In this document: piece by piece, positions 7,085 to 14,590 of the stretch
Position numbering within the stretch: position 1 is the stretch's first letter
Layout: each line of letters opens with the position of its first letter
From: JAWBOD01 sp964651405
GTDB taxonomy: Archaea > Aenigmatarchaeota > Aenigmatarchaeia > Aenigmatarchaeales > Aenigmatarchaeaceae
Length of the DNA stretch: 34,416 nucleotides
Assembly: GCA_964651405.1 (NCBI GenBank)
Contig: CAZYZB010000005.1
Location: forward strand, 1 to 34,416
Reading direction: 5' to 3'
Position numbers and translations under genes: made by a program
Notes under the pieces: model-generated
What the model was told of the DNA's origin: nothing
Seen by the model: only the letters and a program-made list of their open reading frames with translations
The model's database searches: none

Positions 7085-8269
7085 CTAACATGAAGGATCT
7101 ATACCTATAACATTTCTACATATCTCTGTGTCTTCTGGGAAGCCGCCACATGTAATTCCACTGGCATGACCACATCCTGGAATATTACATTGGCATTTTT
7201 TCCACCAACCTAGCCAGAACATAGATATTCTACATTCAGCATGTGTAGTTGGTGATATGCCGCATGCATATTCCATATTCCAATTACAAGTGCAAGGGCC
7301 AACAAAAGGATTCACTGTTAATGTATATGTTCCTGAGGACGTTGTTGCACCAGAGGTTCCTGTAACAGTTATTGTATATGTTCCTGCAGGAGTTGCAGCA
7401 GTTGTTGAAAGTGTTAATGATCCTGAACATGTTGGATTCGGTGTACAAGGAGCAAAGTTAAGCAAAATTATACCACCATTTGTTATTGAACCTGAAGCTA
7501 CTGCATCTACTTGTTTCTCTGTTCCAGATGCGCTTGTTCTAGTTACTGTTACAGCAGCTGTTCTACCAAATGGAGTTCCTTGAGTTGCAGTATCAGTTGA
7601 TGGACTTACACTTGTAGTAAAGGTAAATCCTCCAACAGGATTTACGTTCAATGAATATGTTGCAGAATGCGTCGTTGTTCCATTAGTTCCAGTTACTGTC
7701 ATTGTATGTGCTCCTAAAGGAGCATTTGTTATTGTTAAAGTTGGAGAAAAAGGTGGGACTCTAGTATTTTGAGAAAATTGACACGTAGCTCCTGCTGGAC
7801 AGCCTGTAATTGATAAAGTGACTGCAGCTGTTGAGATGCCTCCAACATTAACTGTTGGTGTAGCAGAACTTCCTAATGTTATACTATTGCTACTTGGGCT
7901 TACTGAAACACTAAAATCACTTGTTGAAGAACCCCCAACAGTAGACGTGCCAACACAACCACAAATTTGCTTACAGGATTTCTCATCAGGCCTTCCTAAA
8001 AAGTTTTTACATAATTCAAATAAATTATCATTAGCACTTACGTTCCCATCTTTATTTGCATCATATTTCACTTGGATGGTGTTTGTACTTGCTTTGCAGC
8101 CTCCGAAAGTTAATTGCCTACAGGCAACATTCTTTGCGCCCTCAACTCCCATAGCAGAAGAAAAGGGATTATATCCTACTCCATATACTCCTACGAGTCC
8201 AAGCGATGCTATCGTTGCAACAGTAACTATCACTAAGACATTAATAGGAAGTACTATAGCCTTAGACAT
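7085..8269 (-). CDS. Cys-rich adhesin-like surface protein with pilin-type leader
   Basis: 394 residues. The start MSKAIVLPINVLVIVTVATI resembles pilin-type leaders of DPANN archaea: a short basic head, then a long helix. Residues 70-81 form a perfect EF-hand/dockerin-type calcium loop (DANKDGNVSAND: D70, N72, D74, N76, D81). Two Thr/Ser-rich Ig-like repeats follow (about 115-210 and 213-325), both ending in the SATYSLNVNP / SGTYTLTVNP pattern. The last 70 residues hold about ten cysteines (CTCNWNMEYAC, CQCNIPGC). It lies on the strand opposite the pilins, between the pilin array and the assembly ATPase operon. A filament-tip or cell-contact role is inference. Confidence 0.65.
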   Translation of the reverse strand: MSKAIVLPINVLVIVTVATIASLGLVGVYGVGYNPFSSAMGVEGAKNVACRQLTFGGCKASTNTIQVKYDANKDGNVSANDNLFELCKNFLGRPDEKSCKQICGCVGTSTVGGSSTSDFSVSVSPSSNSITLGSSATPTVNVGGISTAAVTLSITGCPAGATCQFSQNTRVPPFSPTLTITNAPLGAHTMTVTGTNGTTTHSATYSLNVNPVGGFTFTTSVSPSTDTATQGTPFGRTAAVTVTRTSASGTEKQVDAVASGSITNGGIILLNFAPCTPNPTCSGSLTLSTTAATPAGTYTITVTGTSGATTSSGTYTLTVNPFVGPCTCNWNMEYACGISPTTHAECRISMFWLGWWKKCQCNIPGCGHASGITCGGFPEDTEICRNVIGIDPSC

Positions 8270-8314
8270 TTTATCCTAATTTTATTATATCCTAAGCCGT
8301 ATAAATTAATATTT
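8270..8314. promoter_or_regulatory. Divergent promoter, adhesin / assembly operon
   Basis: This 45-bp spacer must serve both directions. TTTATTATATCC at 8281-8292 lies about 25 bases before the ATG at 8315, fitting a leaderless start of the assembly operon. Read on the other strand, ATATAATAAAAT and ATATTAATTTAT are candidate TATA boxes for the adhesin. Confidence 0.45.
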
Positions 8315-8827
8315 ATGAAAGGACAGAATGAAATAATTATTTTTATCTTGTTGTTTATTGTTGGCATTGCTTTGTTTACAGCAGCTACTACATGGAGCAA
8401 AGACATCTTTCAGCAAAACCTTGATGTAACAAGAGTAGAGAGCTCAGAGAGATTTATTAAAGAGCTTGATGAAGTTGTCTCAAACATAATAAAGTTTGGA
8501 GGATCCCAAGAATTAGAATATGATTTAGAAGGAACAATAGAGTTAAACACAACTAACAACAATACAATAGAGATTAAAACTCCTCCACTCACGATACCTC
8601 TGCCAACTGATTGGGTAACAATAAGCAATGATACTTCTTATACAAGAGAAAAACTAGATGGTGAAACATTTAGAATACAACTAGTTTATCCCCAAGGCAA
8701 TTACAAAGTTGAATTCTTTACAGAAGGCCCTAGATTGTCTACTCCTTCATATCTGCTTATGGAGAGGAACAGCACCTATAGTGTTTCTGGTTTAACTGTT
8801 ATTAAAATAAAAGTAACCTTTTATTAA
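8315..8827 (+). CDS. Pilin-like protein heading assembly operon
   Basis: 170 residues starting MKGQNEIIIFILLFIVGIAL: class III leader with cleavage expected after Gly3, then the hydrophobic helix. The outer domain is acidic with several N-glycosylation sequons (NTT, NNT, NDT, NST) and no cysteine, unlike the upstream pilins. It is followed after 8 bases by a second gene with the same leader and by the ATPase, so it is probably a minor or priming pilin of the same machine. Confidence 0.65.
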   Translation: MKGQNEIIIFILLFIVGIALFTAATTWSKDIFQQNLDVTRVESSERFIKELDEVVSNIIKFGGSQELEYDLEGTIELNTTNNNTIEIKTPPLTIPLPTDWVTISNDTSYTREKLDGETFRIQLVYPQGNYKVEFFTEGPRLSTPSYLLMERNSTYSVSGLTVIKIKVTFY

Positions 8828-8835
8828 TCATTTAT

Positions 8836-9255
8836 ATGAAAGGTCAGTATCTAACAATAGAATATCTGCTTTTCTTTATGATAGGCGTTTTTATGATAGT
8901 TTCTGTTTATTTCTCGTTTTCAAACATGAACGAAATGTATAAAAACAGCATAACGCAGGATCAACTTAGAATGACAGGAGAACTTATATCCGGAACAATA
9001 ATAAACCTCTATGAGATTTCAAATTCCACTAACAGCAGCTTAAATTACAGCTTATCTATTCCAACGAAGCTTTCTAATTGCATTTATGCAATAAATGTAA
9101 CTAGCATCAGCTTAGCTTTAAACTGTACGAATGTACCAAACACAGGAGTTGCCTTAACTTTGTATAATTTTAATATCAGTAATAAAAATATTATATACAG
9201 CACTAACGGTTTGTTAAAATTGTCTGTTAAAGATAATAAGGTTGAGCTATCATGA
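8836..9255 (+). CDS. Pilin-like protein, second in assembly operon
   Basis: 139 residues starting MKGQYLTIEYLLFFMIGVFM: class III leader. The Glu after the cleavage site (QYLTIE) matches the +5/+6 Glu of type IV pilins. Many Asn-X-Ser/Thr sites (NST, NSS, NYS, NVT) suggest glycosylation. Its stop overlaps the start of the ATPase gene by four bases (ATGA), tying it to the assembly machine. Confidence 0.65.
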   Translation: MKGQYLTIEYLLFFMIGVFMIVSVYFSFSNMNEMYKNSITQDQLRMTGELISGTIINLYEISNSTNSSLNYSLSIPTKLSNCIYAINVTSISLALNCTNVPNTGVALTLYNFNISNKNIIYSTNGLLKLSVKDNKVELS

Positions 9256-11000
9256 CCATTGCTCTAAAAAAGTCTATAGGTAGAATAAACATTGGTAAAG
9301 TCTTTAAAAAAGCTGTTATTGGGAATAAGAAATTACAGTCAAAGGCAGCAGAAGCTGGAATTCCCACTCCATTTAATTTAGAAATATTGCAAACTATCTT
9401 GCCGTATCTTAAAATCGGTGAAATAGCAAAGCCTGAGGTTGAGAAAAAACCTCTTGGAGTTTCAATAACCGAGCCTATAGGTCCTATAAGAATAAAAGAA
9501 CCTGAAGTTGACTTGAGAGAAGTCAACCTTGTTTACACATTAATCCCTTCTGGCAGTGACATCCCTTTTGCAGCAGCCAACATAAAGTGGTCAAAAAGAG
9601 ACTCGTCATTAGTCTATTATGTAATAGAACCAGTTCTAACAGCTGTAGAAATGGATTTATTAGACAAGATTAAAATAAATCTAATAGAAAAATTAGATGT
9701 TGATTTTTCTACTCTAAGAAAGGAAAACGCTAGAAGCTACTTGAACCAAAAATTCGAGGAAACTGTAAACGTGATGGCACTAAGTTTGCCTGAGAATAAA
9801 AGAAGACAGATACTTTATTATATTGAAAGAGACTTTGTAGGACTGGGTAAAATAGAACCTTTGATGAAAGACCCTAACATAGAAGATATTTCTTGCGATG
9901 GTATAGGGATACCGATTTTCATTTATCATAGGAACCCACTCATAGCAAGTATAAAAACCAATGTTTTTTTCAACACAGCTGAAGAATTGGATATCTTCGT
10001 TAATAAGATTTCTCAAAGATGTGGAAAAAATATTTCAATAGCACAGCCTTTGATAGGAGGGACTTTACCAGACGGCTCTAGATTACAGACTACATTAGGA
10101 ACTGACATAGCAAGGAAAGGTTCGAACTTTACTATCAGAAAATTCACGGAAAGACCTCTAACGCCTGTTCATTTGTTAAGATTTAAAACATTAGACTCAA
10201 AGGTTTTATCATTCTTATGGCTAGCTGTAGAGTATGGTAGGTCAATATTGATAACAGGAGGAGTGGCAACTGGAAAAACTACCATGCTTAATGCTCTGTC
10301 TCTATTCATCAAACCTGAATTAAAGATAGTAAGCATAGAAGATACAGCAGAATTGTTGCTACCTCACCCGCATTGGGTTCCATCAGTAGCACGTCTTCCT
10401 ATTGCTGAAATAGAGGGTAAGAAACTAGGTGAAGTTGATTTATTTGATTTGTTAAGAGAATCGTTAAGACAAAGGCCTGATTATCTAATAGTAGGAGAGG
10501 TTAGAGGAAGAGAGGCTTATGTATTATTCCAACAGATTGCAACAGGTCACTCATCCATGTCAACAATCCACGCTGACTCGATTGAAAGGTTAGTAGACAG
10601 ACTAACAACGCCACCAATAAGCTTGCCAGCGAGCCTTATAGAAGCTTTAGACCTTGTAATATTTGTTGTTAGAATAAAATACGGCTCGTCATATGTAAGA
10701 AGAATTAATACCATTTACGAGATACTAGGATTTGACAGAGAGAAAAACTTTCCAATTGTTAATGAAATATTTAGATGGAAGGCATCTAACGACACTTACG
10801 AAGCTACAAACCCTTCTATTGTCTTAAAGAAGATATCTCAACAATACGGCATCAGTGAACAAATACTGCAAAAAGAGATATCAAACAGGACAAAGATACT
10901 TAATTGGATGGCTGATAACGGCATAGAAGATTACTTGGATGTTTCTAAAATTATTAAAGTTTATTACTCAAACCCCGAGGACGTACTTAATAGTATATAG
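9252..11000 (+). CDS. Type II/IV secretion-type ATPase for pilus assembly
   Basis: 582 residues, a GspE/VirB11-type ATPase of the archaeal TadA/FlaI group. It drives filament assembly from the cytoplasmic face. Walker A is TGGVATGKTTML at about residues 334-345. The Asp box region is IVSIEDTAELLLPHPHWV. Walker B is DYLIVGEVRGREA at about 407-419, and the His box is ATGHSSMSTIHAD. The N-terminal 150 residues vary, as in the family. The start overlaps the preceding pilin-like gene. It is followed by a TadC/FlaJ-type platform protein. No archaellum-specific genes (flaH, flaG) are seen, so a pilus rather than an archaellum is likely. Confidence 0.9.
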   Translation: MTIALKKSIGRINIGKVFKKAVIGNKKLQSKAAEAGIPTPFNLEILQTILPYLKIGEIAKPEVEKKPLGVSITEPIGPIRIKEPEVDLREVNLVYTLIPSGSDIPFAAANIKWSKRDSSLVYYVIEPVLTAVEMDLLDKIKINLIEKLDVDFSTLRKENARSYLNQKFEETVNVMALSLPENKRRQILYYIERDFVGLGKIEPLMKDPNIEDISCDGIGIPIFIYHRNPLIASIKTNVFFNTAEELDIFVNKISQRCGKNISIAQPLIGGTLPDGSRLQTTLGTDIARKGSNFTIRKFTERPLTPVHLLRFKTLDSKVLSFLWLAVEYGRSILITGGVATGKTTMLNALSLFIKPELKIVSIEDTAELLLPHPHWVPSVARLPIAEIEGKKLGEVDLFDLLRESLRQRPDYLIVGEVRGREAYVLFQQIATGHSSMSTIHADSIERLVDRLTTPPISLPASLIEALDLVIFVVRIKYGSSYVRRINTIYEILGFDREKNFPIVNEIFRWKASNDTYEATNPSIVLKKISQQYGISEQILQKEISNRTKILNWMADNGIEDYLDVSKIIKVYYSNPEDVLNSI

Positions 11001-11008
11001 ATGATTTG

Positions 11009-11890
11009 ATGGATACCTGGAAGGCTTTAAAAGATTTATCATTCAAGTTCTTTGGTAGAAGTCTTGAACCTTTTGTAGGATACTTTGAAAGCATAAAATT
11101 TGATTTGTTAAAAGCAAACATGGGGTTCAGCCTTACGGAGTATGTTTATGTTATGTTCTTCACACTCCTCTTACTCTTTGCTGTAGAATTTCCCATAATA
11201 GTAATTATAATAGCCATAATCCTAAGAGATGCATTGATAGCATTTTTATTTTCATTCACGATAACAACTGTAGTCTTGCTCTTGGTATTTTTCCTATTTT
11301 ATACCTATCCTAGCATGAGTTCTGGTAAAAGAAAGAAAAATATCGATGCTGCATTGCCTTTTGGTACGACATATTTAGCAACCATAGCAAGCTCAGGGGC
11401 GCCCCCTATTGCGATGTTTAAGATACTTTCACAATTCAAAGAGTATGGTGAGCTCTCTAAGGAGACTGGAAAAATATATAGGGACGTGGAAGCCTTTGGA
11501 ATGGATTTGGTAAGCGCTATAAGAAAGACTGCTGCCAGAACTCCGTCAGAGGAGTTGAAAGAACTGTTGTGGGGAATGGATACTGTTATCACGAGTGGAG
11601 GAAATGTAGGAAATTTCCTTCATGAAAAATCAAGAGGGTTCATATCAGAATATAAAAGAAAACTGGAGGAATACTCAAGGACGTTAGGCCTTTTGATAGA
11701 AGTTTATCTAACTATTGTTTTAGTTGGCTCAATATTTTTTATAATAATGACAGCACTTATGTCAATACTAGGCGGAGGTGGAGAGGGTATCTCAATGGTT
11801 TTCATCCAGTTTTTAGTTATTTTTGTTGCACTGCCCTTCGCTTCAATAGGCTTTATAGGATTGTTAAAGGCTATCTCACCATCAGCGTAA
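11009..11890 (+). CDS. TadC/FlaJ-type pilus platform protein, first copy
   Basis: 293 residues with a T2SF/GspF-type domain: a cytoplasmic segment (about 105-210, with ALPFGTTYLATIASSGAPP and WGMDTVITSGGNVGNFL) bounded by membrane helices (about 45-95 and 225-290). Platform proteins anchor the ATPase and feed pilins into the filament. I prefer ATG 11009 over the TTG at 11006. The stop abuts the right end of an IS200/IS605-type element, which separates this gene from its partner at 13193. Confidence 0.85.
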   Translation: MDTWKALKDLSFKFFGRSLEPFVGYFESIKFDLLKANMGFSLTEYVYVMFFTLLLLFAVEFPIIVIIIAIILRDALIAFLFSFTITTVVLLLVFFLFYTYPSMSSGKRKKNIDAALPFGTTYLATIASSGAPPIAMFKILSQFKEYGELSKETGKIYRDVEAFGMDLVSAIRKTAARTPSEELKELLWGMDTVITSGGNVGNFLHEKSRGFISEYKRKLEEYSRTLGLLIEVYLTIVLVGSIFFIIMTALMSILGGGGEGISMVFIQFLVIFVALPFASIGFIGLLKAISPSA

Positions 11891-12040
11891 ACTACCCATA
11901 GCTAAAGCTCATGGGCTTTCCATAGGTTGATAATTATGGTTCACAGAACACAAATTAACAAACGCATTTGGACGAATGAGGTTGTTTACAGAACCTCTCC
12001 ACTTGGAAATCTGGATAGAAATATCTGGATTGAGTATATG
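11891..12040 (-). ncRNA. Predicted omega/reRNA of TnpB
   Basis: In this family the guide RNA comes from the 3' end of tnpB plus the right-end hairpin, with the guide read from DNA just past that end. Here the hairpin at 11915-11895 overlaps the tnpB stop codon. A guide would be copied from about 11890 downward, that is from the last codons of the first platform gene. The boundaries are a family-based estimate, not a measured feature. Confidence 0.4.
11895..11915. repeat. Right-end hairpin of IS element
   Basis: Plus-strand CCCAT AGCT aa AGCT c ATGGG: nine base pairs, a two-base loop and one bulged C. The tnpB stop codon lies inside it. Confidence 0.8.
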
Positions 12041-13090
12041 ACTGTTCCGCTCCAAGAGGGATTTGACAGCGATAGCAAGACTTGCTTTTCTATCGCTATT
12101 GACAACTTGACCGCATCTACACTTGAACAAAGAATAGTTGGAACTATGTCCATTAACCAAAGCACCGCAGTGGCTACACCATTTGCTTGTATGCCAACTA
12201 TCCACAATATTCAAATGAATATTATTATCAAAACATCTTTGCTCAAGAATCTGCTTGAACTTATAAAAAGGAATCCTCATGACAGTTCTATTGAACCTTC
12301 TCCCAATAGGTTTAAATCTCTCAAGTTTCTCGATAGCTATGTCAGCACCGAACCTATTGGCGATTTTGACTATCTCTCTGACGACTTGTCCGAGATTGGT
12401 CTCAACAAAATCCATTTCATAATTTTTAATCCTTTCAAGCTTCTTTTTGGCATTAAGGGATTGGAACAAGGCTCTTCTTTCCATTATCTTTTTTCTTTTG
12501 ACCCAGATATGCTTCCCAAGATAGGTTTGATAGAAGACTTTTCCTTCTGGAGAGATGACGCTGATAGCAAAATGCTTAGCATTGACATCAATACCAAGGA
12601 TATTCTTTCTTTGTTGGATTTCCTTTTCCTTAGAGAGATAAGCGACAATTTGCAAATCTTTAGTCAAACCGAATGTCTTGCAAATCCAATCATTGTTAAT
12701 CAAGCTTTGAAATCTCTGATAATTTCTGTTCTGCTTGATTGGAACAGCAACCCTAACTTTTGGATACAAACCAAGCCTAATAAAGAAATTGGATTTGGTA
12801 TTAAAGGTCTTGCAATTGCGAGGAACATTAAATTTAACAGTCATTCCATTTACTTTTTCACTTTTCTTTTTCCAAGCATCTCTTATGAGACTGCATCTGA
12901 TTTGAACATTAAAGGAGGTGTTTTCCTTGCTTGTTGACAACGTCTTATGGTGGAATTCCATAAAAGAATCGCAATCCCATTTTTCAGATAGAAGTCTATT
13001 ATATTCACGGATAGCTTTATCCATAAAGTCTTCAAGACGATTATTCTTGCTATTTGTAGCAACAGTTTGCAATAAGATTGCTCGTTTCAT
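11909..13090 (-). CDS. tnpB: TnpB (RNA-guided nuclease, OrfB)
   Basis: 393 residues from ATG 13090; a TTG at 13120 would add ten. It is a RuvC-type nuclease of the TnpB family, ancestor of Cas12, which cuts DNA next to a short motif using a transposon-derived RNA. All three catalytic acidic residues are present: Asp168 in LGIDVNAKHF, Glu254 in IAIEKLERF and Asp333 in NSDRKASLAIA. The zinc finger between the last two is CSHCG...CRCG (the second pair is CxC rather than CxxC). The protein appears intact and probably active. It lies opposite to the surrounding pilus operon. An ORF on the other strand over the same bases is a shadow. Confidence 0.9.
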   Translation of the reverse strand: MKRAILLQTVATNSKNNRLEDFMDKAIREYNRLLSEKWDCDSFMEFHHKTLSTSKENTSFNVQIRCSLIRDAWKKKSEKVNGMTVKFNVPRNCKTFNTKSNFFIRLGLYPKVRVAVPIKQNRNYQRFQSLINNDWICKTFGLTKDLQIVAYLSKEKEIQQRKNILGIDVNAKHFAISVISPEGKVFYQTYLGKHIWVKRKKIMERRALFQSLNAKKKLERIKNYEMDFVETNLGQVVREIVKIANRFGADIAIEKLERFKPIGRRFNRTVMRIPFYKFKQILEQRCFDNNIHLNIVDSWHTSKWCSHCGALVNGHSSNYSLFKCRCGQVVNSDRKASLAIAVKSLLERNSHILNPDISIQISKWRGSVNNLIRPNAFVNLCSVNHNYQPMESP

Positions 13091-13144
13091 ACCCTCAATC
13101 CAATCATTATTATTTTTCAACTATAATAATATATCGCAATTCAT

Positions 13145-13165
13145 CCTACCTCTAAAGAGTGTAGG
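13145..13165. repeat. Left-end hairpin of IS element
   Basis: Plus-strand CCTAC CTCT aa AGAG t GTAGG: nine base pairs, a two-base loop and one bulged T. The geometry equals that of the right-end hairpin. Confidence 0.75.
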
Positions 13166-13192
13166 CTTCCTTGCGACTTTTTTGGTGATTAA

Positions 13193-14113
13193 ATGAAAAT
13201 AAAAACAAAATATATACCGCTCATAGCAGCAGGTGTCTTATCAGGAATAGGACTATTGCTTTATCAGAACATCAGCTTGATGGGCAACTTCATTCTTTTA
13301 GCAGCTGTCATAGGTATCATACCTTATGCACTGTTAACATATTTTGAATTTAAAAGAATAAAGGATATAGAAGACAGACTTCCGAACTTTTTATTGGATA
13401 TCTCTGAATCACAAAAGGTTGGAATGACTTTACCAGAAGCCCTAAAGCAAGTTTCTAGGACTGATTATGGAAAGCTAACTGCTGAAATTAAAAAAATTAA
13501 TGATCAGATATCATGGGGCATACCTGTACAAGATACTATGAATAATTTTGCAATCAGAATGAAGAGGTCAAAGCTTATAGGAAGAGTTATTAGAATCATA
13601 AACGAAGCCTATAACTCTGGAGGAGACATTGCAAGAACGATGGAAGCTACGGCTTCTGATATAACAGCAATAAAAGAAGCTGAAAAGGAAAGAAAGTCTG
13701 TAACATCCCAACACATGTTTGTCATGTACGCGATTTATTATATCTTTATTGGAATTGTCGTTGGACTCTCTCAAACACTTATACCTATGCTAAAGCTAAA
13801 CATTCAAGCAGGTTCAATAGGAGGCATAATGGCATTCCAGGACCCATGCAGTGCTTGCATAAATAATCCTAACATATTTTGTATAAGCTGCTCAATGTTT
13901 ACTGTTATATGCCAGATGTTTGCTTTTGGCGGAGGCGGAGCTTGTTATTACAATGCATTATTCGTGTTAATGACAATAGTTGAAGGCATTTTTAGTGGAT
14001 TAGTAGCTGGACAGATAGGCGAAGGCTCTGTAATAGCTGGAGTAAAACACAGCATTATAATGACTGCTTCTGGATTCGCTATTCTAATAATCGCACTTAA
14101 GTTCGTGGTTTAA
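13193..14113 (+). CDS. TadC/FlaJ-type pilus platform protein, second copy
   Basis: 306 residues with a second T2SF/GspF-like unit. Two N-terminal helices (about 8-55) come first. The cytoplasmic part is residues about 65-175 (LPNFLLDISESQKVGMTLPEAL, VIRIINEAYNSGGDIARTME). Three or more C-terminal helices follow. An insert between helices holds six clustered cysteines (about 222-250: CSACINNPNIFCISC, CYYN), an unusual outside-facing loop. A GGTGATTAA ribosome site precedes the ATG. Before the IS insertion it would have followed the first platform gene closely; paired platform genes are common in archaeal Tad-like pili. Confidence 0.85.
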   Translation: MKIKTKYIPLIAAGVLSGIGLLLYQNISLMGNFILLAAVIGIIPYALLTYFEFKRIKDIEDRLPNFLLDISESQKVGMTLPEALKQVSRTDYGKLTAEIKKINDQISWGIPVQDTMNNFAIRMKRSKLIGRVIRIINEAYNSGGDIARTMEATASDITAIKEAEKERKSVTSQHMFVMYAIYYIFIGIVVGLSQTLIPMLKLNIQAGSIGGIMAFQDPCSACINNPNIFCISCSMFTVICQMFAFGGGGACYYNALFVLMTIVEGIFSGLVAGQIGEGSVIAGVKHSIIMTASGFAILIIALKFVV

Positions 14114-14589
14114 TGCTCGGACAAATAAGAGTTGAATTTATTTTTGGAATAATACTATTTGCGTTGATAATGTTTTTTATAGTGACCCAAACTAACACAT
14201 TGTTTGCGTCTTTGCTTACAGACTCGAGATCAGATTTATTAAAAGCTAAAGCAATAGACGCGATTAAAATTTTTGTTGAAGATAAAGGAGATCCTACAAA
14301 TTGGAACAACACTCCTTCAAGCACTAAGAGAGTAGGACTTGCTGAGCAACCTTATTTATTATCAAAGAGTAAGGTCTTAACATTGAATTTTAACTGCACT
14401 TATACAGCAGATATTTACAAAAACCTTTTGTGGAACTTTGACCTTAAAGCTTATAGGCTAAAAGTCTACAACTCGACTCATCAACTCTTATTTTGTGGTT
14501 ATGATAGTTTAGAGCCTGTTAGCGTTATGGAAACCAGATATGTTTATATTGATGGGGGCTTTGGTAGAGTTACCTTGGAGATGTGGTAG
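14113..14589 (+). CDS. Pilin-like minor subunit
   Basis: 158 residues starting MLGQIRVEFIFGIILFALIM: short leader, Gly3 and a hydrophobic helix with Glu at +5 after the predicted cut, a good class III signal. The outer domain has two cysteines and several sequons. The start overlaps the stop of the platform gene by one base (TAATG). It is likely a minor pilin of the same filament. Confidence 0.65.
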   Translation: MLGQIRVEFIFGIILFALIMFFIVTQTNTLFASLLTDSRSDLLKAKAIDAIKIFVEDKGDPTNWNNTPSSTKRVGLAEQPYLLSKSKVLTLNFNCTYTADIYKNLLWNFDLKAYRLKVYNSTHQLLFCGYDSLEPVSVMETRYVYIDGGFGRVTLEMW

Positions 14590-14590
14590 T

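Larger units (their letters stand above)
11891..13170 (-). mobile_element. IS200/IS605-family, TnpB-only element
   Basis: The element carries one gene (tnpB, minus strand) bounded by two subterminal hairpins of identical design: a 5+4-bp stem, an AA loop and one bulged base (11895-11915 and 13145-13165). On the plus strand each is followed by GCTTTCC or GCTTCC. The right end in tnpB orientation reads AAGCCCATGAGC...GGGTAGTTT, the classic IS605-type end. There is no tnpA (Y1 transposase), so mobility would need one in trans. It sits in the short gap between two pilus platform genes and leaves both frames intact. The exact outer boundary at the 13170-13185 side is not resolved. Confidence 0.8.

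Noticed and set aside
7257..8279. Plus-strand ORFs opposite the adhesin gene
   Set aside because: Valine/proline-rich antisense of Thr/Gly-rich repeats; no ribosome site or family signature.
8836..11890. Archaellum (motility) operon
   Set aside because: The ATPase and platform proteins fit, but no flaH, flaF/G or archaellin-type genes are seen; the neighbours are pilin-like, so a pilus is the better reading.
11927..12937. 336-codon plus-strand ORF within the IS element
   Set aside because: It is the exact antisense of tnpB, whose motifs are intact, and it shows no recognisable domain.
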